A stretch of 64,000 bases of DNA from Xanthomonas sp. DAR 35659 (GTDB lineage Bacteria > Pseudomonadota > Gammaproteobacteria > Xanthomonadales > Xanthomonadaceae): contig NZ_CP162488.1 in the NCBI RefSeq assembly GCF_041242975.1, positions 796,001 through 860,000 of the forward strand, in the 5' to 3' direction. Each line of letters opens with the position of its first letter. Positions within the stretch are counted from its first letter, which is position 1. The notes beneath the pieces are model-generated. The model did no database searches, was not told the DNA's origin, and saw only the letters and a list, made by a program, of their open reading frames with translations. Positions 53,897 through 63,535 of the stretch are shown here, piece by piece. A program made the position numbers and the translations under genes.

Positions 53897-56179
53897 ATGA
53901 ATCCCCTCCATTTCCTGCGACGCCGCGTCGCCAACCTGCCGATGGCGCGCAAGTTCGTCGTGCTGTGCACCTTGCTGGCGCTGGGCGTGATCCTGCTCGC
54001 GGTCGCCGCCGCGCGCCTGCAGTACCTGGACCTGGTGGATGCGCGCAAGCAGACCGTGAAGACCCAGATCGACATGGGCATGAGCGTCATCGAGCACTAT
54101 GCCGCCAAGGCCAAGCGCGGCGAGCTCACCGAGGCGCAGGCCCAGGAAGCGGCCAAGTCGGCGCTGGCCGACATGAAGACCAACGGCGGCGTCGACTACT
54201 TCTTCATGCTCGACCCGCAGATGCGCATCGTGATGCATCCCAAGCGCAAGGTCGGCACCGACATGTCCGACTACAAGAGCGATGCCGGCGAGTACGTGTA
54301 TCGCGATATCCAAGCCGCGGTGAAGAGCGGCGACGGCTTCAGCTACTACTCCGCGCCCAAGCCGGGCAAGAAGGAGCAGTTGCCGAAGATCAGCTACGCC
54401 AAGCTCTACCCGCAATGGAACTGGGTGCTGGTGATGGGCGTGTATGCCGAGGACATCCAGGTCGAGGCGCTGGGCTTCACCAAGATCCTCACCGTCATCG
54501 GCGCGGCGCTGGTCGCGTTGGTGGTCGGGCTGTGCTGGCTGATCGCCAGCGCCATCGTCACTCCGCTGCGTGCGGCCACCCGCACCGCCGAGGCCATCGC
54601 CTCCGGCCGCTTCGACAACGCCATCACCGTGGAGTCGCGCGACGAGACCGGGCAGCTGATGACCAGCATGCAGCAGATGCAGACCCAGTTGCAGCGCTTC
54701 AACGGCGAGATGCAGACCCTGGTGCAGCTGCAGCAGGGCGAGAACATCCGCCACCGCATGCCGGAGGACTTCCCCGGCGACTACGGCACCCTGGCGCGTG
54801 GCATGAACACCGCGCTGTTCGAGCACTTGGACGCGATCATCGAAGCCATGGAGATCATGGGCGAGTACGGCCGCGGCGACCTGCGCCGCGACATGCGCCG
54901 CCTGCCCGGCCAGCGCGCGGCGCTGCACGAGGCGCTGGACGCGGTGAAGACCAATCTGTCGGCGATCAACGGCGACATCGCGCGCCTGGCGGACGCCGCG
55001 GCGCGCGGCGATTTCTCCGCGCGCGGCGACGAGGCGCGCTACCAGTTCGCGTTCAAGGAAATGGTGGAAGCGCTGAACCGGCTGATGCTGCAGGCCGAGA
55101 ACGGCCTGGCCGACGTCGGCCGGATCATGGGCGCGATCGCCGATGGCGACCTGTCGCAGCGCGTGGACGTGCGCTACGAAGGCGCGTTCGGCCAACTCGC
55201 CGACGCCGCCAACCGCACCGCCGAACAGCTCACCGCGATCGTGCAGGGCATCCAGCGCTCGGCCGAATCGATCAACACCGCCGCCGGCGAGATCGCCAGC
55301 GGCAACAGCGACCTGTCGGTGCGCACCGAGCAGCAGGCGGCGAGCCTGGAAGAGACCGCGGCCTCGATGGAAGAGCTGACCTCCACGGTCAAGCAGAACG
55401 CCGACAGCGCGCGTCAGGCCAATCAACTGGTGCTGGGCGCCGGCGAAGTGGCCGAGAGCGGCGGTCGGGTGGTCGAGGACGTGGTCACCACGATGGCCTC
55501 GATCAGCGCCGCCTCCGCGCGCATCGCCGACATCATCGGCGTCATCGACGGCATCGCCTTCCAGACCAACATCCTGGCGCTCAACGCCGCGGTGGAAGCG
55601 GCGCGCGCCGGCGAGCAGGGCCGTGGTTTCGCCGTGGTCGCCTCGGAAGTGCGCTCGCTGGCGCAGCGCTCGGCGGAGGCGGCCAAGGAGATCAAGACCC
55701 TGATCTCCGACTCGGTGCAGGAAGTGGAGCAGGGCTCGACCCTGGTCGGCCGCGCCGGCAGCACCATGGCCGAGGTGGTCGCGTCGGTGAAGCGCGTCAC
55801 CGACATCATGGCCGAGATCTCCGCGGCCAGCGCCGAGCAGAGTTCGGGCATCGAGCAGGTCAGCAAGACGGTGATGCAGTTGGACGAGACCACCCAGCAG
55901 AACGCGGCGCTGGTGGAGGAAGCCACCGCGGCGGCGAAGAGCCTGGAGGACCAGGCCTCGGAGCTGACCCGTGCGGTGGCGGTGTTCCGCCTCGCCGGCG
56001 CCGCGCAACCGCTGGCGCCGCGCGCATCCGCGCCCGCCGCGCCCGCGCAGGCCAGGGCGCCGGTGCGTCCGCTCGCCGCGGTGCGTGCGCCGGTCAAGCA
56101 CGCGCCGGCCGCGCGCCCGCCCACACGCGGCAAGGCCAGCGGCGCGCTCGCGGAAAGCTCGGAGTGGGAAGAGTTCTGA
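53897..56179 (+). CDS. Methyl-accepting chemotaxis protein with sCache domain and CheR-binding pentapeptide
   Basis: 760 residues. TM1 (~20-42), a periplasmic sCache_2 ligand-binding domain (~45-190; [32 protein letters not shown]), TM2 (~195-217), HAMP and a long helical section, then the signalling domain whose tip reads [20 protein letters not shown] (~550). The last residues are EWEEF, matching the xWxxF CheR/CheB tether. A ~60-residue Ala/Pro linker precedes it. No glutamine-rich deamidation sites are obvious. ATG 53897 has GAGG upstream; a strong hairpin terminates it. Confidence 0.95.
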   Translation: MNPLHFLRRRVANLPMARKFVVLCTLLALGVILLAVAAARLQYLDLVDARKQTVKTQIDMGMSVIEHYAAKAKRGELTEAQAQEAAKSALADMKTNGGVDYFFMLDPQMRIVMHPKRKVGTDMSDYKSDAGEYVYRDIQAAVKSGDGFSYYSAPKPGKKEQLPKISYAKLYPQWNWVLVMGVYAEDIQVEALGFTKILTVIGAALVALVVGLCWLIASAIVTPLRAATRTAEAIASGRFDNAITVESRDETGQLMTSMQQMQTQLQRFNGEMQTLVQLQQGENIRHRMPEDFPGDYGTLARGMNTALFEHLDAIIEAMEIMGEYGRGDLRRDMRRLPGQRAALHEALDAVKTNLSAINGDIARLADAAARGDFSARGDEARYQFAFKEMVEALNRLMLQAENGLADVGRIMGAIADGDLSQRVDVRYEGAFGQLADAANRTAEQLTAIVQGIQRSAESINTAAGEIASGNSDLSVRTEQQAASLEETAASMEELTSTVKQNADSARQANQLVLGAGEVAESGGRVVEDVVTTMASISAASARIADIIGVIDGIAFQTNILALNAAVEAARAGEQGRGFAVVASEVRSLAQRSAEAAKEIKTLISDSVQEVEQGSTLVGRAGSTMAEVVASVKRVTDIMAEISAASAEQSSGIEQVSKTVMQLDETTQQNAALVEEATAAAKSLEDQASELTRAVAVFRLAGAAQPLAPRASAPAAPAQARAPVRPLAAVRAPVKHAPAARPPTRGKASGALAESSEWEEF

Positions 56180-56214
56180 TCTGCCCTGTCGCCGCGGCGG
56201 CGAACGCGGTCGTT

Positions 56215-56252
56215 ACGACGATGCCGATGCGTGTATGCATCGGCATCGTCGT
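56215..56252. terminator. Strong hairpin terminator after the chemoreceptor gene
   Basis: ACGACGATGCCGATGC, loop GTGTAT, GCATCGGCATCGTCGT: perfect 16-bp stem, 36 bases past the stop, followed by a short T-run. Confidence 0.7.
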
Positions 56253-56711
56253 TTCTGCAGTGCGACGTCCTGCGCGACCGCGGTTGTCGGGGCCGGCACA
56301 GTCTTGGCGGAGGATCCCATGAAGCGCGGCGATGATGGCGCTGGGGTAAGCACGCATCATCGTGAATCCAAACGCACACGGGCGCGGCCCTAGTCCGGCG
56401 GCGAGGACTTGCCACGGCCGCGACACCATTGCGGCAACGCGCCCACCACACGGCAGAGCGATCACGCTCTCGTGCAAACCCCGGCCGCGCACCGCCTCTG
56501 TAGGAGCGGCTTCAGCCGCGACGCCTTCCATGAACCCCATCGCAGGCAAAGCGCCACCCGTGCGTTGCATCGGCTGAAAGCGCATCGCTGAATGTTCATC
56601 AGTCCATCCACAACACGCGCACCTGGATCAATGCCGCGCGCTCGACCTCGCTAGGTTGCCCTCAAGGCGAGGAAAACGCGCCGCGTCTCGAACGCACCCC
56701 ACCGACAACCC
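56253..56711. other. Intergenic region with a REP element
   Basis: About 460 bases, no convincing gene. Contains TGTAGGAGCGGCTTCAGCCGCG (56499-56520), the common xanthomonad REP, with stem GCGGCT/AGCCGC. Confidence 0.6.
56499..56525. repeat. REP element TGTAGGAGCGGCTTCAGCCGCG
   Basis: Single clean copy; 6-bp stem GCGGCT/AGCCGC with two-base loop. Related degenerate pair at 24512-24573. Confidence 0.75.
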
Positions 56712-57437
56712 TCACGCCTCCTCTTCGTCCTCTTCCTCGTCCGCCTCCATCGCATCGCCCGCCCCAACCGCATCGGCGTCCACCGGCTCCAGCAAGGTGT
56801 AGTCGTTGCGCTCGCGATGCCGGTAGGCCGAGGACACCGGATACGCCAGCAGCTCCGGCTGCGGCGCCCGCGCCAGAAACGCCGCGGGAAACAATCGCGG
56901 GCCGCGCAGCCAACTGCGCCAGCGGTCGCCTTCCAGGAAGATCGGCCCGTCCGCGGTCAGCGGCGCCGGGATCGCCGGATTGGCGTGGGTCAGCACACTG
57001 AAGCTGAGCAGCGCCGGTTCGCCGCGCTCCCAGCGTTCCCACAGGCCCGCCGCCAGCAGGACCTGCCCCTCGGCATGATGGATGTAGTAGGGCTGCGCCG
57101 GCTTGCGGCTGCGGTCCCACTTGTAATAGCCGGACAGCGGAATCACGCAGTGCTGGCGCTCCCAAGGCCCGGCGAAGATGCGGCTGCGCGCGGCGCGCTC
57201 CAGCCGCGCGGTGACGGTGGTGTAGGGCGTCTCCGGAGTCTTCGACCAACGCGGCACGATGCCCCACAGCATGCGCTGTACCTGGGCGCTGCCGTCCTCG
57301 CATACCAGCACCGAGGCGACGTCGCCCTGGCCGAGGTTGTAGTGATCCGGGTACGCCGCGAGCGCGTGGCGCAGCGGCGGATCCAGCCGCGCGGGCAGGT
57401 CGTCCTCCACGCCGAAGGCCTGGACGAAGCGTCTCAT
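56712..57437 (-). CDS. SRAP/YedK-family protein lacking the catalytic residues
   Basis: 241 residues with the SRAP (HMCES/YedK) fold: RMLWGIVPRWSK, SGYYKWDRSRKPAQPYYIH, VLTHANPAIP. Active family members start MCGR and use Cys2 to crosslink abasic sites, helped by an Asn, a Glu (in GFYEW) and a His (in HDRMP). Here the N-terminus is MRRFVQAF with no Cys, the NAR motif is TAR, GFYEW is GYYKW and the His motif is APLTADGP. The fold is kept but self-crosslinking chemistry should be lost. A ~15-residue Asp/Glu tail ends the protein. ATG 57437 is the only sensible start. Confidence 0.88.
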   Translation of the reverse strand: MRRFVQAFGVEDDLPARLDPPLRHALAAYPDHYNLGQGDVASVLVCEDGSAQVQRMLWGIVPRWSKTPETPYTTVTARLERAARSRIFAGPWERQHCVIPLSGYYKWDRSRKPAQPYYIHHAEGQVLLAAGLWERWERGEPALLSFSVLTHANPAIPAPLTADGPIFLEGDRWRSWLRGPRLFPAAFLARAPQPELLAYPVSSAYRHRERNDYTLLEPVDADAVGAGDAMEADEEEDEEEA

Positions 57438-57669
57438 CGGTGGCTCGCGTTGCGCATACCCGAACCTTAGTCGGAGGCGGACAAGCGCAGGTGAAGAACG
57501 CCTAGCGCGCGCTTCGAACCCGGACCGAGCCGGCGTGATGCGAGCGCGTGGGGTCGTGCGCGTAGCGCTACGACGTGCCGCTTCTTCATCCGCTTTTCCC
57601 GCGTCGATGTGCAAAGTGTGCATCGCCCATCGCCGCCACGGGTGCGGCACCGCCAGGAGATGCCGAGGC

Positions 57670-58311
57670 ATGTTCTTCAAGCGCAATGGTCTGTCGCTGG
57701 TGTTGTTGGGCCTGACCCTCCTGTTCATCGGCGGCCAGGCGCTCAGCGGCCAGCATGCCTATAACGACGAACTGCGCCAGCACGGGCAGGCGCCGCTGCT
57801 GCTGTGGGATTACCTGCACAGCGGCCATTTCATCGGCGCGTTGTTCGAGAACTGGGAAAGCGAATTCCTGCAGATGGGCATGTACGTGCTGCTCACTGTG
57901 AAGCTGCGCCAGTGGGGATCGGCGGAGTCGCGGCCGTTGCCGCCGGAGACGGAGGACGAGACCATCGCGCCGGGCACCACGCCCTGGCCGGTGCGCGCCG
58001 GTGGTCTCTGGCTGAAGATGTACGAGCACTCGCTGGCATTGGCGTTCGGGGTGTTGTTCGCCACCAGCTTCGTGCTGCACGCGCTGGGAAGCTGGCGTCA
58101 TGAAGTCGCCGAACGCGCACTGCAGCACCAGCCGCCCATCTCGTTCCTGCAGCACCTGGGCGGCGCGGAGTTCTGGTTCGAGTCGATGCAGAACTGGCAG
58201 AGCGAATTCCTGGCGGTGCTGTCGTTGGTGGTACTCACCATCTGGCTGCGGCAGAAGGACTCCCCGCAATCCAAGCCGGTGTCCGCGCCGCATACACAGA
58301 CCGGTAGCTGA
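57670..58311 (+). CDS. DUF6766 family membrane protein
   Basis: 213 residues, about four membrane segments in two halves: LSLVLLGLTLLFIGGQAL and the WESEFLQMGMYVLLTVKLR segment, then HSLALAFGVLFATSFVLHAL and WQSEFLAVLSLVVLTIWLRQ. The NW(E/Q)SEFL motif occurs in both halves, marking an internal duplication typical of DUF6766. Function unknown; genes of this family often lie with general-stress genes such as Mn-catalase and DUF892, as here. ATG 57670, ribosome-binding site GGAG. Confidence 0.85.
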   Translation: MFFKRNGLSLVLLGLTLLFIGGQALSGQHAYNDELRQHGQAPLLLWDYLHSGHFIGALFENWESEFLQMGMYVLLTVKLRQWGSAESRPLPPETEDETIAPGTTPWPVRAGGLWLKMYEHSLALAFGVLFATSFVLHALGSWRHEVAERALQHQPPISFLQHLGGAEFWFESMQNWQSEFLAVLSLVVLTIWLRQKDSPQSKPVSAPHTQTGS

Positions 58312-58368
58312 CAGGGCTGGTAGCCAGGCAACGCATTCGCCTCATCGATCCGCGTCGCGTCCATTTGG

Positions 58369-58396
58369 CGGTAGCGGCACAGCGGTGCCGCTACCG
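58369..58396. terminator. Bidirectional hairpin between DUF6766 and Mn-catalase
   Basis: CGGTAGCGGCA / TGCCGCTACCG, 11-bp perfect stem with loop CAGCGG, in the convergent gap. Confidence 0.6.
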
Positions 58397-58405
58397 TTCC
58401 CGCGG

Positions 58406-59315
58406 TTACGGTTCCAGCGAGACATTGCCCTTGGTGGAGCCGGCGCCCGGACCCGCGCCAAGATCGGCGCCGGTGGTCGGGTCGCTGTCCGGCTGCGACA
58501 TCGTGCGTGCCGCCAAGGCCTGCAGCGCGCTTTCCTCGGCCGGGCTGAGGGCCCACGCTCGGCACGCCGCTGCCGCCGTCCACCGCGGCCTGACGATTGC
58601 GGTCGGACACCTTTTCCCACTGGCTGCCGCTGTTCCAAGGACCGTTGATGTCGCCTTCGCCCTGCGACATGTCGTAGAACTTGTCGGTGAACGCTGGGTC
58701 GCCCGGCAACTTGCCAGGCGGGAAGTTCGGCTCGATCGCGTACAGCGCCTTCTCGAACGACTTCTGGTGCGCCACCTCGCGGGTCATCAGGAACTTCAGC
58801 GCATCCACGATGCCCGGGTCGTCGGTGACGTTGATCAGGCGCTCGTAGACGATCTTCGCGCGCGCCTCGGCGGCGATGTTGGAGCGCAGGTCGGCGGTCG
58901 GCTCGCCGATCGAGTCCACGTAGGCCGCGGTCCATGGCACGCCGCTGGAGTTGACCAGCGCCGGCCCGCCGCCGTACAGGATCTGCTGGGTCTGGCTGGT
59001 GTTGTTGTTCAGGGTCAGATTGCGCATTTGCTCCGCATCGGCCATGCCTTCGGACAGCACGGCCTTCGGCCCCTGGTTGAGCATGGCGATGATCGAGCCG
59101 ATGATCTCCAGGTGGCTCAGTTCCTCGGTGGCGATGTCGTAGAGCAGGTCCTTGCGGCCGCCGTCGACCTCGCCGATGGCCTGGGTGAAGTAGCGCATGG
59201 CCGCGGCCAGTTCGCCTTGCGGCCCGCCGAACTGTTCCAGCATCAGCGCCGCCAGCGCCGGATCGGGTTGGGCCACACGGACCGTGTACATCAACCGCTT
59301 GTTGTGCATGAACAT
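58406..59315 (-). CDS. Manganese catalase, frameshifted near the C-terminus
   Basis: Non-haem di-manganese catalase converting H2O2 to water and oxygen. Metal ligands are visible: Glu35, Glu65 and His68 (EELSHLE), Glu150 and His183 (EVAHQ). The frame stays family-like to DRNRQAAVDGGSGVPSVG (~256), then changes: a GGGCCC run at 58549-58554 holds one extra base. Shifting there restores LSPAEESALQALAARTMSQP, DSDPTTGADLGAGPGAG, STKGNVSLEP and stop 58408-58406, the usual tail, giving 302 residues. Unshifted, translation runs on to 58098. Core and active site are upstream of the shift. Third gene of a unit with two DUF892 genes. AGGAG-supported ATG. Confidence 0.9.
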
Positions 59316-59438
59316 GGGGAATCTCCTGGAATGCCGGCCACGGCAAAGCCACGACGGCGTGGGTCGACCACACCGTCGTGGCCCGTGGGGCGTCTGGGAT
59401 GAAACGCGGCGCCGAGGATCGGCGCCGCGGTACCGCGG

Positions 59439-59948
59439 TCAGGCCGCGGCTTTGCGCTTCTGCGCGGCGTCCTGGTTGCCGCCTTGCTCGGCGAGCAGGG
59501 TCAGCTTCTCGTCGGTGGACTTCTCTTCCTCCAACGTTTCCAGCAGCAGCTTCAGCGCGTCGGTCTTGCCAAGTTGCTTGGCCATCGCCGCCAGCGTGCC
59601 GTAGGAGGCGATCTCGTAGTGCTCGACCTTCTGCGCGCCGCCGATCAGCGCCGCATCGCGCACCGGGCCGGCCTCGATCGAGTCGATCACTTCCTTGCCT
59701 TCCTCGACCAGGCCCTCCATCGCCGCGCATTTGATGCGCTTAAGGCGCAGGTCGAGGATCTCCACGATCTGGTCGATGCGCTCGACCTGGCCCTGGGTTT
59801 CCTCCAGGTGCGCCTCGAAGGCGGCGCGCAGCGCGGGATTGGTCGCGGCGCGGGCGAGTTTCGGCAGCGCCTTGGTGAGCTGCTTCTCCGCGCTGTAGAT
59901 GTCGGACAGTTCGTGCAGGAACAGTTCGTCGATGGTCTTGATGGCCAT
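59439..59948 (-). CDS. DUF892 ferritin-like protein (YciE/YciF type)
   Basis: 169 residues, four-helix ferritin-like bundle of DUF892: TIDELFLHELSDIYSAEKQL, then LEETQGQVERIDQIVEILDL and KVEHYEIASYGTLAAMAKQL. Conserved Glu/His residues could bind a di-metal centre. E. coli/Salmonella YciE/YciF are stress proteins (katN-yciGFE, RpoS-dependent). Lies 123 bases upstream of the Mn-catalase and 49 after the other DUF892 gene. A charged C-terminal tail follows the bundle. Confidence 0.92.
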   Translation of the reverse strand: MAIKTIDELFLHELSDIYSAEKQLTKALPKLARAATNPALRAAFEAHLEETQGQVERIDQIVEILDLRLKRIKCAAMEGLVEEGKEVIDSIEAGPVRDAALIGGAQKVEHYEIASYGTLAAMAKQLGKTDALKLLLETLEEEKSTDEKLTLLAEQGGNQDAAQKRKAAA

Positions 59949-59997
59949 GTCGATGCGTCTCCGTGATGGGTGGTAGTTGGTGCGTGAGGTGCGCGGA

Positions 59998-60510
59998 TCA
60001 CTTCTTGGCCGTCTGGCCTTCGGTCCGCTCGCGCTTCAGGAACGCGAGGATGATCGCCTCTTGGTGTTCGATCAGCCATTCGGCCATGGCGATTTCCTGG
60101 TCGAGAATGGCGGCGCAGATGTCGGCGATCTCGGTCTGCCCCGCTTCCTTCGCGGCGATGACCAGCGCGCGGTAGCTGGCGATCTCCATGTGCTCGAAGG
60201 CATAGCTGACGCCCAGGCTCTTGGCCACCTCGTCGCTCATCATCGAATTGCCGGCGGCATGCACGGTGGCCATGACGCTGGCGACCGCGCCCTTGATCGA
60301 CGGCACCGAGCCGTCGAGCAGTTCGATGCAGCGCTTCACCTGCTCGGACTGGTCGCGGGTTTCGTTGATGTGCTGCTCAATGCGCGCCTTGAGTTCCGGA
60401 TAGTGCTCCAGGCGCCCGGCGGTGGCAGTCAGCATGGTGTTGGCTTCCTGCTCCATCGCATAGGCGTCCTGCAGCCATTTCAGCAGGCGTTCGGTGGTGC
60501 TTCGGGTCAT
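59998..60510 (-). CDS. DUF892 ferritin-like protein (second copy)
   Basis: 170 residues, same family but divergent from the neighbour: LLKWLQDAYAMEQEANTMLT, IEQHINETRDQSEQVKRCIE and AFEHMEIASYRALVIAAKEA carry the metal-site Glu/His pattern. First gene of a three-gene stress unit with the other DUF892 protein and the Mn-catalase. The ~240 bases upstream probably hold its promoter; no alternative-sigma motif is evident. ATG 60510, ribosome-binding site GGAGG. Confidence 0.92.
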   Translation of the reverse strand: MTRSTTERLLKWLQDAYAMEQEANTMLTATAGRLEHYPELKARIEQHINETRDQSEQVKRCIELLDGSVPSIKGAVASVMATVHAAGNSMMSDEVAKSLGVSYAFEHMEIASYRALVIAAKEAGQTEIADICAAILDQEIAMAEWLIEHQEAIILAFLKRERTEGQTAKK

Positions 60511-60752
60511 GAATATTCCTCCAGAAATGATGTGGCTCCAGCTTCAGCGCGTGCCGATCGTGCGCTGCGCGTTCGGTGTCTTTTTCCCCTGTGGAAGCCA
60601 CGCTAGACGTCGCCGCGTTAGTGCCGATGCAATGAACGGTGAACGCTTTGCGAGGAGCGGCGCGGAACGCGCACCTGAATGCGCGGACGTGGAGACCGCG
60701 CGTTCACGGCGGTCACGCCAGGCTCTCGCACAGTCGTCGATAGGAGATGCGC

Positions 60753-61511
60753 GTGCCGAAACTCGATCATGCAGACTGGCCGCAACGGGTGTGGCTGGTG
60801 CGACACGGACAGAGCGCGGGCAATGTCGCGCGCGACCTGGCAGAAGCGTCCGGGCAGGAATTGATCGACGTCGCCACGCGCGATGCCGACACGCCGCTGT
60901 CCGACCTCGGCCTGCAGCAATCGCAATCGCTCGGGCAATGGTTCGCCGCGTTGCCGGAGGCGGCGCGCCCGCAGATCCTGCTGACGTCGCCGTTCGTGCG
61001 CGCGCGGCAGACGGCCGCGGCCATCGGCGAGGCGCTCGGCGTGCCGTCGGTGCAGCTGCTGATGGACGAACGCCTGCGCGAGAAGGAATTCGGCATCCTC
61101 GACCGCTACACCCGGCATGGCATCGTGGCGCGCTTCCCGGAACTGGCGGAACAGCGCGCCTCGGTCGGCAAGTTCTATTTCCGCCCGCCGGGGGGCGAGA
61201 GCTGGTGCGACGTGATCCTGCGTCTGCGCAGCGTGGTCGAGGAACTGCGCCGCGACCATGCCGGCGAGCGCGTGCTCATCGTCGCCCACCAGGTGATCGT
61301 CAACTGCATGCGCTACCTGCTGGAACGGCTCGACGAACAGCGGATCCTGGACATCGACCGCGGCGGCGACGTGCCCAACTGCAGCGTCACCGAGTACGGC
61401 ATGGGCGTCGCCGCCGATGGCGCGCCGTGCTTCGCCCTGGTGCAGGCCAACGCGGTGCCGTTCGAGGTGCCGGTGACCACGGACGCCGACCAGCCGGGCG
61501 GGCCGCGATGA
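60753..61511 (+). CDS. Histidine phosphatase family protein
   Basis: About 252 residues of the branch-1 histidine phosphatase superfamily (phosphoglycerate-mutase-like). Catalytic motif VRHGQSAGN, then TSPFVRARQTA, DERLREKEFGILDR and VAHQVIVN supply the His/Arg/Glu/His set. GTG 60753 is preferred because AGGAG lies six bases upstream; ATG 60747 is directly against it. ATGA overlap with the next gene means coupling to NAD(P)HX repair, but the substrate is unknown. Confidence 0.9.
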   Translation: MPKLDHADWPQRVWLVRHGQSAGNVARDLAEASGQELIDVATRDADTPLSDLGLQQSQSLGQWFAALPEAARPQILLTSPFVRARQTAAAIGEALGVPSVQLLMDERLREKEFGILDRYTRHGIVARFPELAEQRASVGKFYFRPPGGESWCDVILRLRSVVEELRRDHAGERVLIVAHQVIVNCMRYLLERLDEQRILDIDRGGDVPNCSVTEYGMGVAADGAPCFALVQANAVPFEVPVTTDADQPGGPR

Positions 61512-62374
61512 GCCGCGTGCGCGCGATTCCGGTGACGGCGGCCTTGCTGCGGCGTTGGCCGTTGCCGACCACCGCCGGCATCGCCGGCAAGGAACAGCGC
61601 GGGCGCGTGCTGGTGATCGGCGGCAGTTGCGAAATCCCCGGCGCGGCGCTGCTGGCGGCCGAGGCGGCGCTGCGCGCCGGCGCCGGCAAGTTGCAGATCG
61701 CCACCGCGCGGCCGGTGGCGATGGCGATGGCGGTGGCCCTGCCCGAAGCGCGGGTGGTGGGCCTGCCGGCCAGCGCCGATGGCGAATTGCGTCTGCAGGG
61801 CGCGGCGCTGCGGCGCGACGTCGCGGGCACCGACGCGCTGCTGATCGGCCCCGGCATGCGCGGCAAGCCGGCGCTGCGCGCGCAGATCGCGCAGTTGCTC
61901 GCCACCGGCGGCTGCGCCGCGGTGCTGGATGCGGGGGCGCTGGTGCAGACGCGGGGCATGGCCGATCCCGGGCGCATTGTGCTCACGCCGCATCATGGCG
62001 AGATGGCGGCGCTGAGCGGCGTGCCGATCGAGCGCATCGGCGCCGATCCGATGGCGGTGGCGGTGGAGTACGCACAGCGCAGCGGCGCGATCGTGGTCCT
62101 GAAATCGGCGACCACGGTGATCGCCGCGCCGGACGGAGCACGCTGGGTGCACCGCGGCGGCAGCCCGTGTCTGGGCACCTCCGGGTCCGGCGACGTGCTC
62201 GCCGGCATCGTCTGCGGACTGCTGGCGCGCGGCGCCAGTGCCACGCAGGCGGCGGTGTGGGGCGTGCACCTGCATGCGTGCGCCGGGGCGGCGCTGGCGC
62301 AGCGGGTCGGCCCGCTGGGGCCGCTGGCCAGGGAGATCGCGCCCCAGGTTCCCGGGTTGCTCGCCATGCGCTAG
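61508..62374 (+). CDS. nnrD: ADP/ATP-dependent NAD(P)H-hydrate dehydratase
   Basis: 288 residues; repairs S-NAD(P)HX, the damaged hydrated cofactor. Ribokinase-like fold with GRVLVIGGSCEIPGAALLAA, DALLIGPGMRG, RIVLTPHHGEMAALSG and the nucleotide/substrate loop GTSGSGDVLAGIVCGLL. It is a stand-alone dehydratase without the N-terminal epimerase (NnrE) domain of fused Nnr. ATG overlaps the upstream stop by four bases. A convergent terminator follows. Confidence 0.92.
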   Translation: MSRVRAIPVTAALLRRWPLPTTAGIAGKEQRGRVLVIGGSCEIPGAALLAAEAALRAGAGKLQIATARPVAMAMAVALPEARVVGLPASADGELRLQGAALRRDVAGTDALLIGPGMRGKPALRAQIAQLLATGGCAAVLDAGALVQTRGMADPGRIVLTPHHGEMAALSGVPIERIGADPMAVAVEYAQRSGAIVVLKSATTVIAAPDGARWVHRGGSPCLGTSGSGDVLAGIVCGLLARGASATQAAVWGVHLHACAGAALAQRVGPLGPLAREIAPQVPGLLAMR

Positions 62375-62396
62375 CGGCGCGAACGCGGCGAATGGC

Positions 62397-62425
62397 AAGG
62401 CGGCGCCGACCTGCAGCGCCGCCTT
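62397..62425. terminator. Convergent terminator hairpin
   Basis: AAGGCGGCGC / GCGCCGCCTT with 9-base loop, followed by CTT; lies between the nnrD and SDR gene ends. Confidence 0.6.
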
Positions 62426-62456
62426 CTTGGCCTCAACGATAATGCATGTTTACGCG

Positions 62457-63323
62457 TCAGAGCGTCGCCGCGCCGCCGGCGATGGTGATCAGCGCGCCGG
62501 AGGTGTAGCTGGACGTATCGGCGGCGAGCAGCACATAGGTCGAGGCCAGTTCCGCCGGCTGCCCGGGGCGGCCGAACGCGGTCTGCGCGCCGAACTCCTT
62601 CACTTCTTCCGCGTCCATGCCGGCCGGGATGAACGGCGTCCAGATCGGTCCCGGCAGCACCGCGTTGACCCGGATCTTCTTGTCCGCCAGCAGGCCGGCC
62701 AGGCCGATGGTCATGTTCGCCACCGCGCCCTTGGTGGTGGAGTAGGGCAGGATGTTGGGCGTGGGCTTCTTCGAGTTGACCGAGGCGGTGTTGATGATCG
62801 AACCGCCCTCGGGCATGTGCGGCACCGCCAGGCGCACTAGATGGAACGCGGCGTGCACATTGGTGGCGAAGGTCTTTTCCCATTCGTCCAGGGTGATCTC
62901 GTCGAAGCTGTGGAAGTAGCGCTGGTACGCCGCGTTGTTGACCAGCACGTCGAGTCCGCCGAAGCGGTCGACCACCGTCTCCACCAGCGCCTGCGCCTGC
63001 GCGCGGTCGCTGATGTCGCACGCGTGCAGCAGCACGCGCACGCCGGCGTCCTCGAGGAGTTTGCCGATGCGTTCGGCGTCGTGCTGCTCGCTGGGCAGAT
63101 AGGCGATGGCCACATCGGCGCCTTCGCGCGCGTAGGCGATCGCCACCGCCGCGCCGATGCCGCTGTCGCCGCCGGTGATCAGGGTGCGCTTGCCCTGTAG
63201 CAGGCCGTGGCCGACGTAGCTGTCCTCGCCGTGATCGGGCGTTGGGTCCATCTTGTCGGTCAGGCCCGGGAACGACTGCTGCTGCGGCTTGAAGGGCGGG
63301 TAGGGATAGTTCGGTACCGGCAT
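62457..63323 (-). CDS. General-stress SDR oxidoreductase (YghA-like)
   Basis: 288 residues of the SDR family with the N-terminal extension of the YghA/general-stress group (PVPNYPYPPFKPQQQSFPGL, KMDPTPDHGEDSY). Motifs: TGGDSGIG (50-57), NNAA (129-132), Ser181, YSTTK (Tyr194, Lys198). Such genes accompany catalase and DUF892 genes in stress clusters, as here. Substrate unknown; GlcDH or aldehyde activity is often assumed without proof. Confidence 0.93.
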   Translation of the reverse strand: MPVPNYPYPPFKPQQQSFPGLTDKMDPTPDHGEDSYVGHGLLQGKRTLITGGDSGIGAAVAIAYAREGADVAIAYLPSEQHDAERIGKLLEDAGVRVLLHACDISDRAQAQALVETVVDRFGGLDVLVNNAAYQRYFHSFDEITLDEWEKTFATNVHAAFHLVRLAVPHMPEGGSIINTASVNSKKPTPNILPYSTTKGAVANMTIGLAGLLADKKIRVNAVLPGPIWTPFIPAGMDAEEVKEFGAQTAFGRPGQPAELASTYVLLAADTSSYTSGALITIAGGAATL

Positions 63324-63535
63324 GGCGAAATCCTGCGGTCGGGGGAGGACCCACCGTGCCCCCTCGCCGGTAAAGGCACGGCCAAGGGCGTGTCATCGTC
63401 GCGTGTGCTGCTGGGGAAGGCGACGTGTGGTGTGCGCCGTCGACGCGGTGCGATCGCTATCCGCCAGGTGTGCAGGTGCCGCGCCGCATGGCGCGCTCAC
63501 ATCGGGAAAATCCGGTGCAATGCGCCGTCGCGGCT

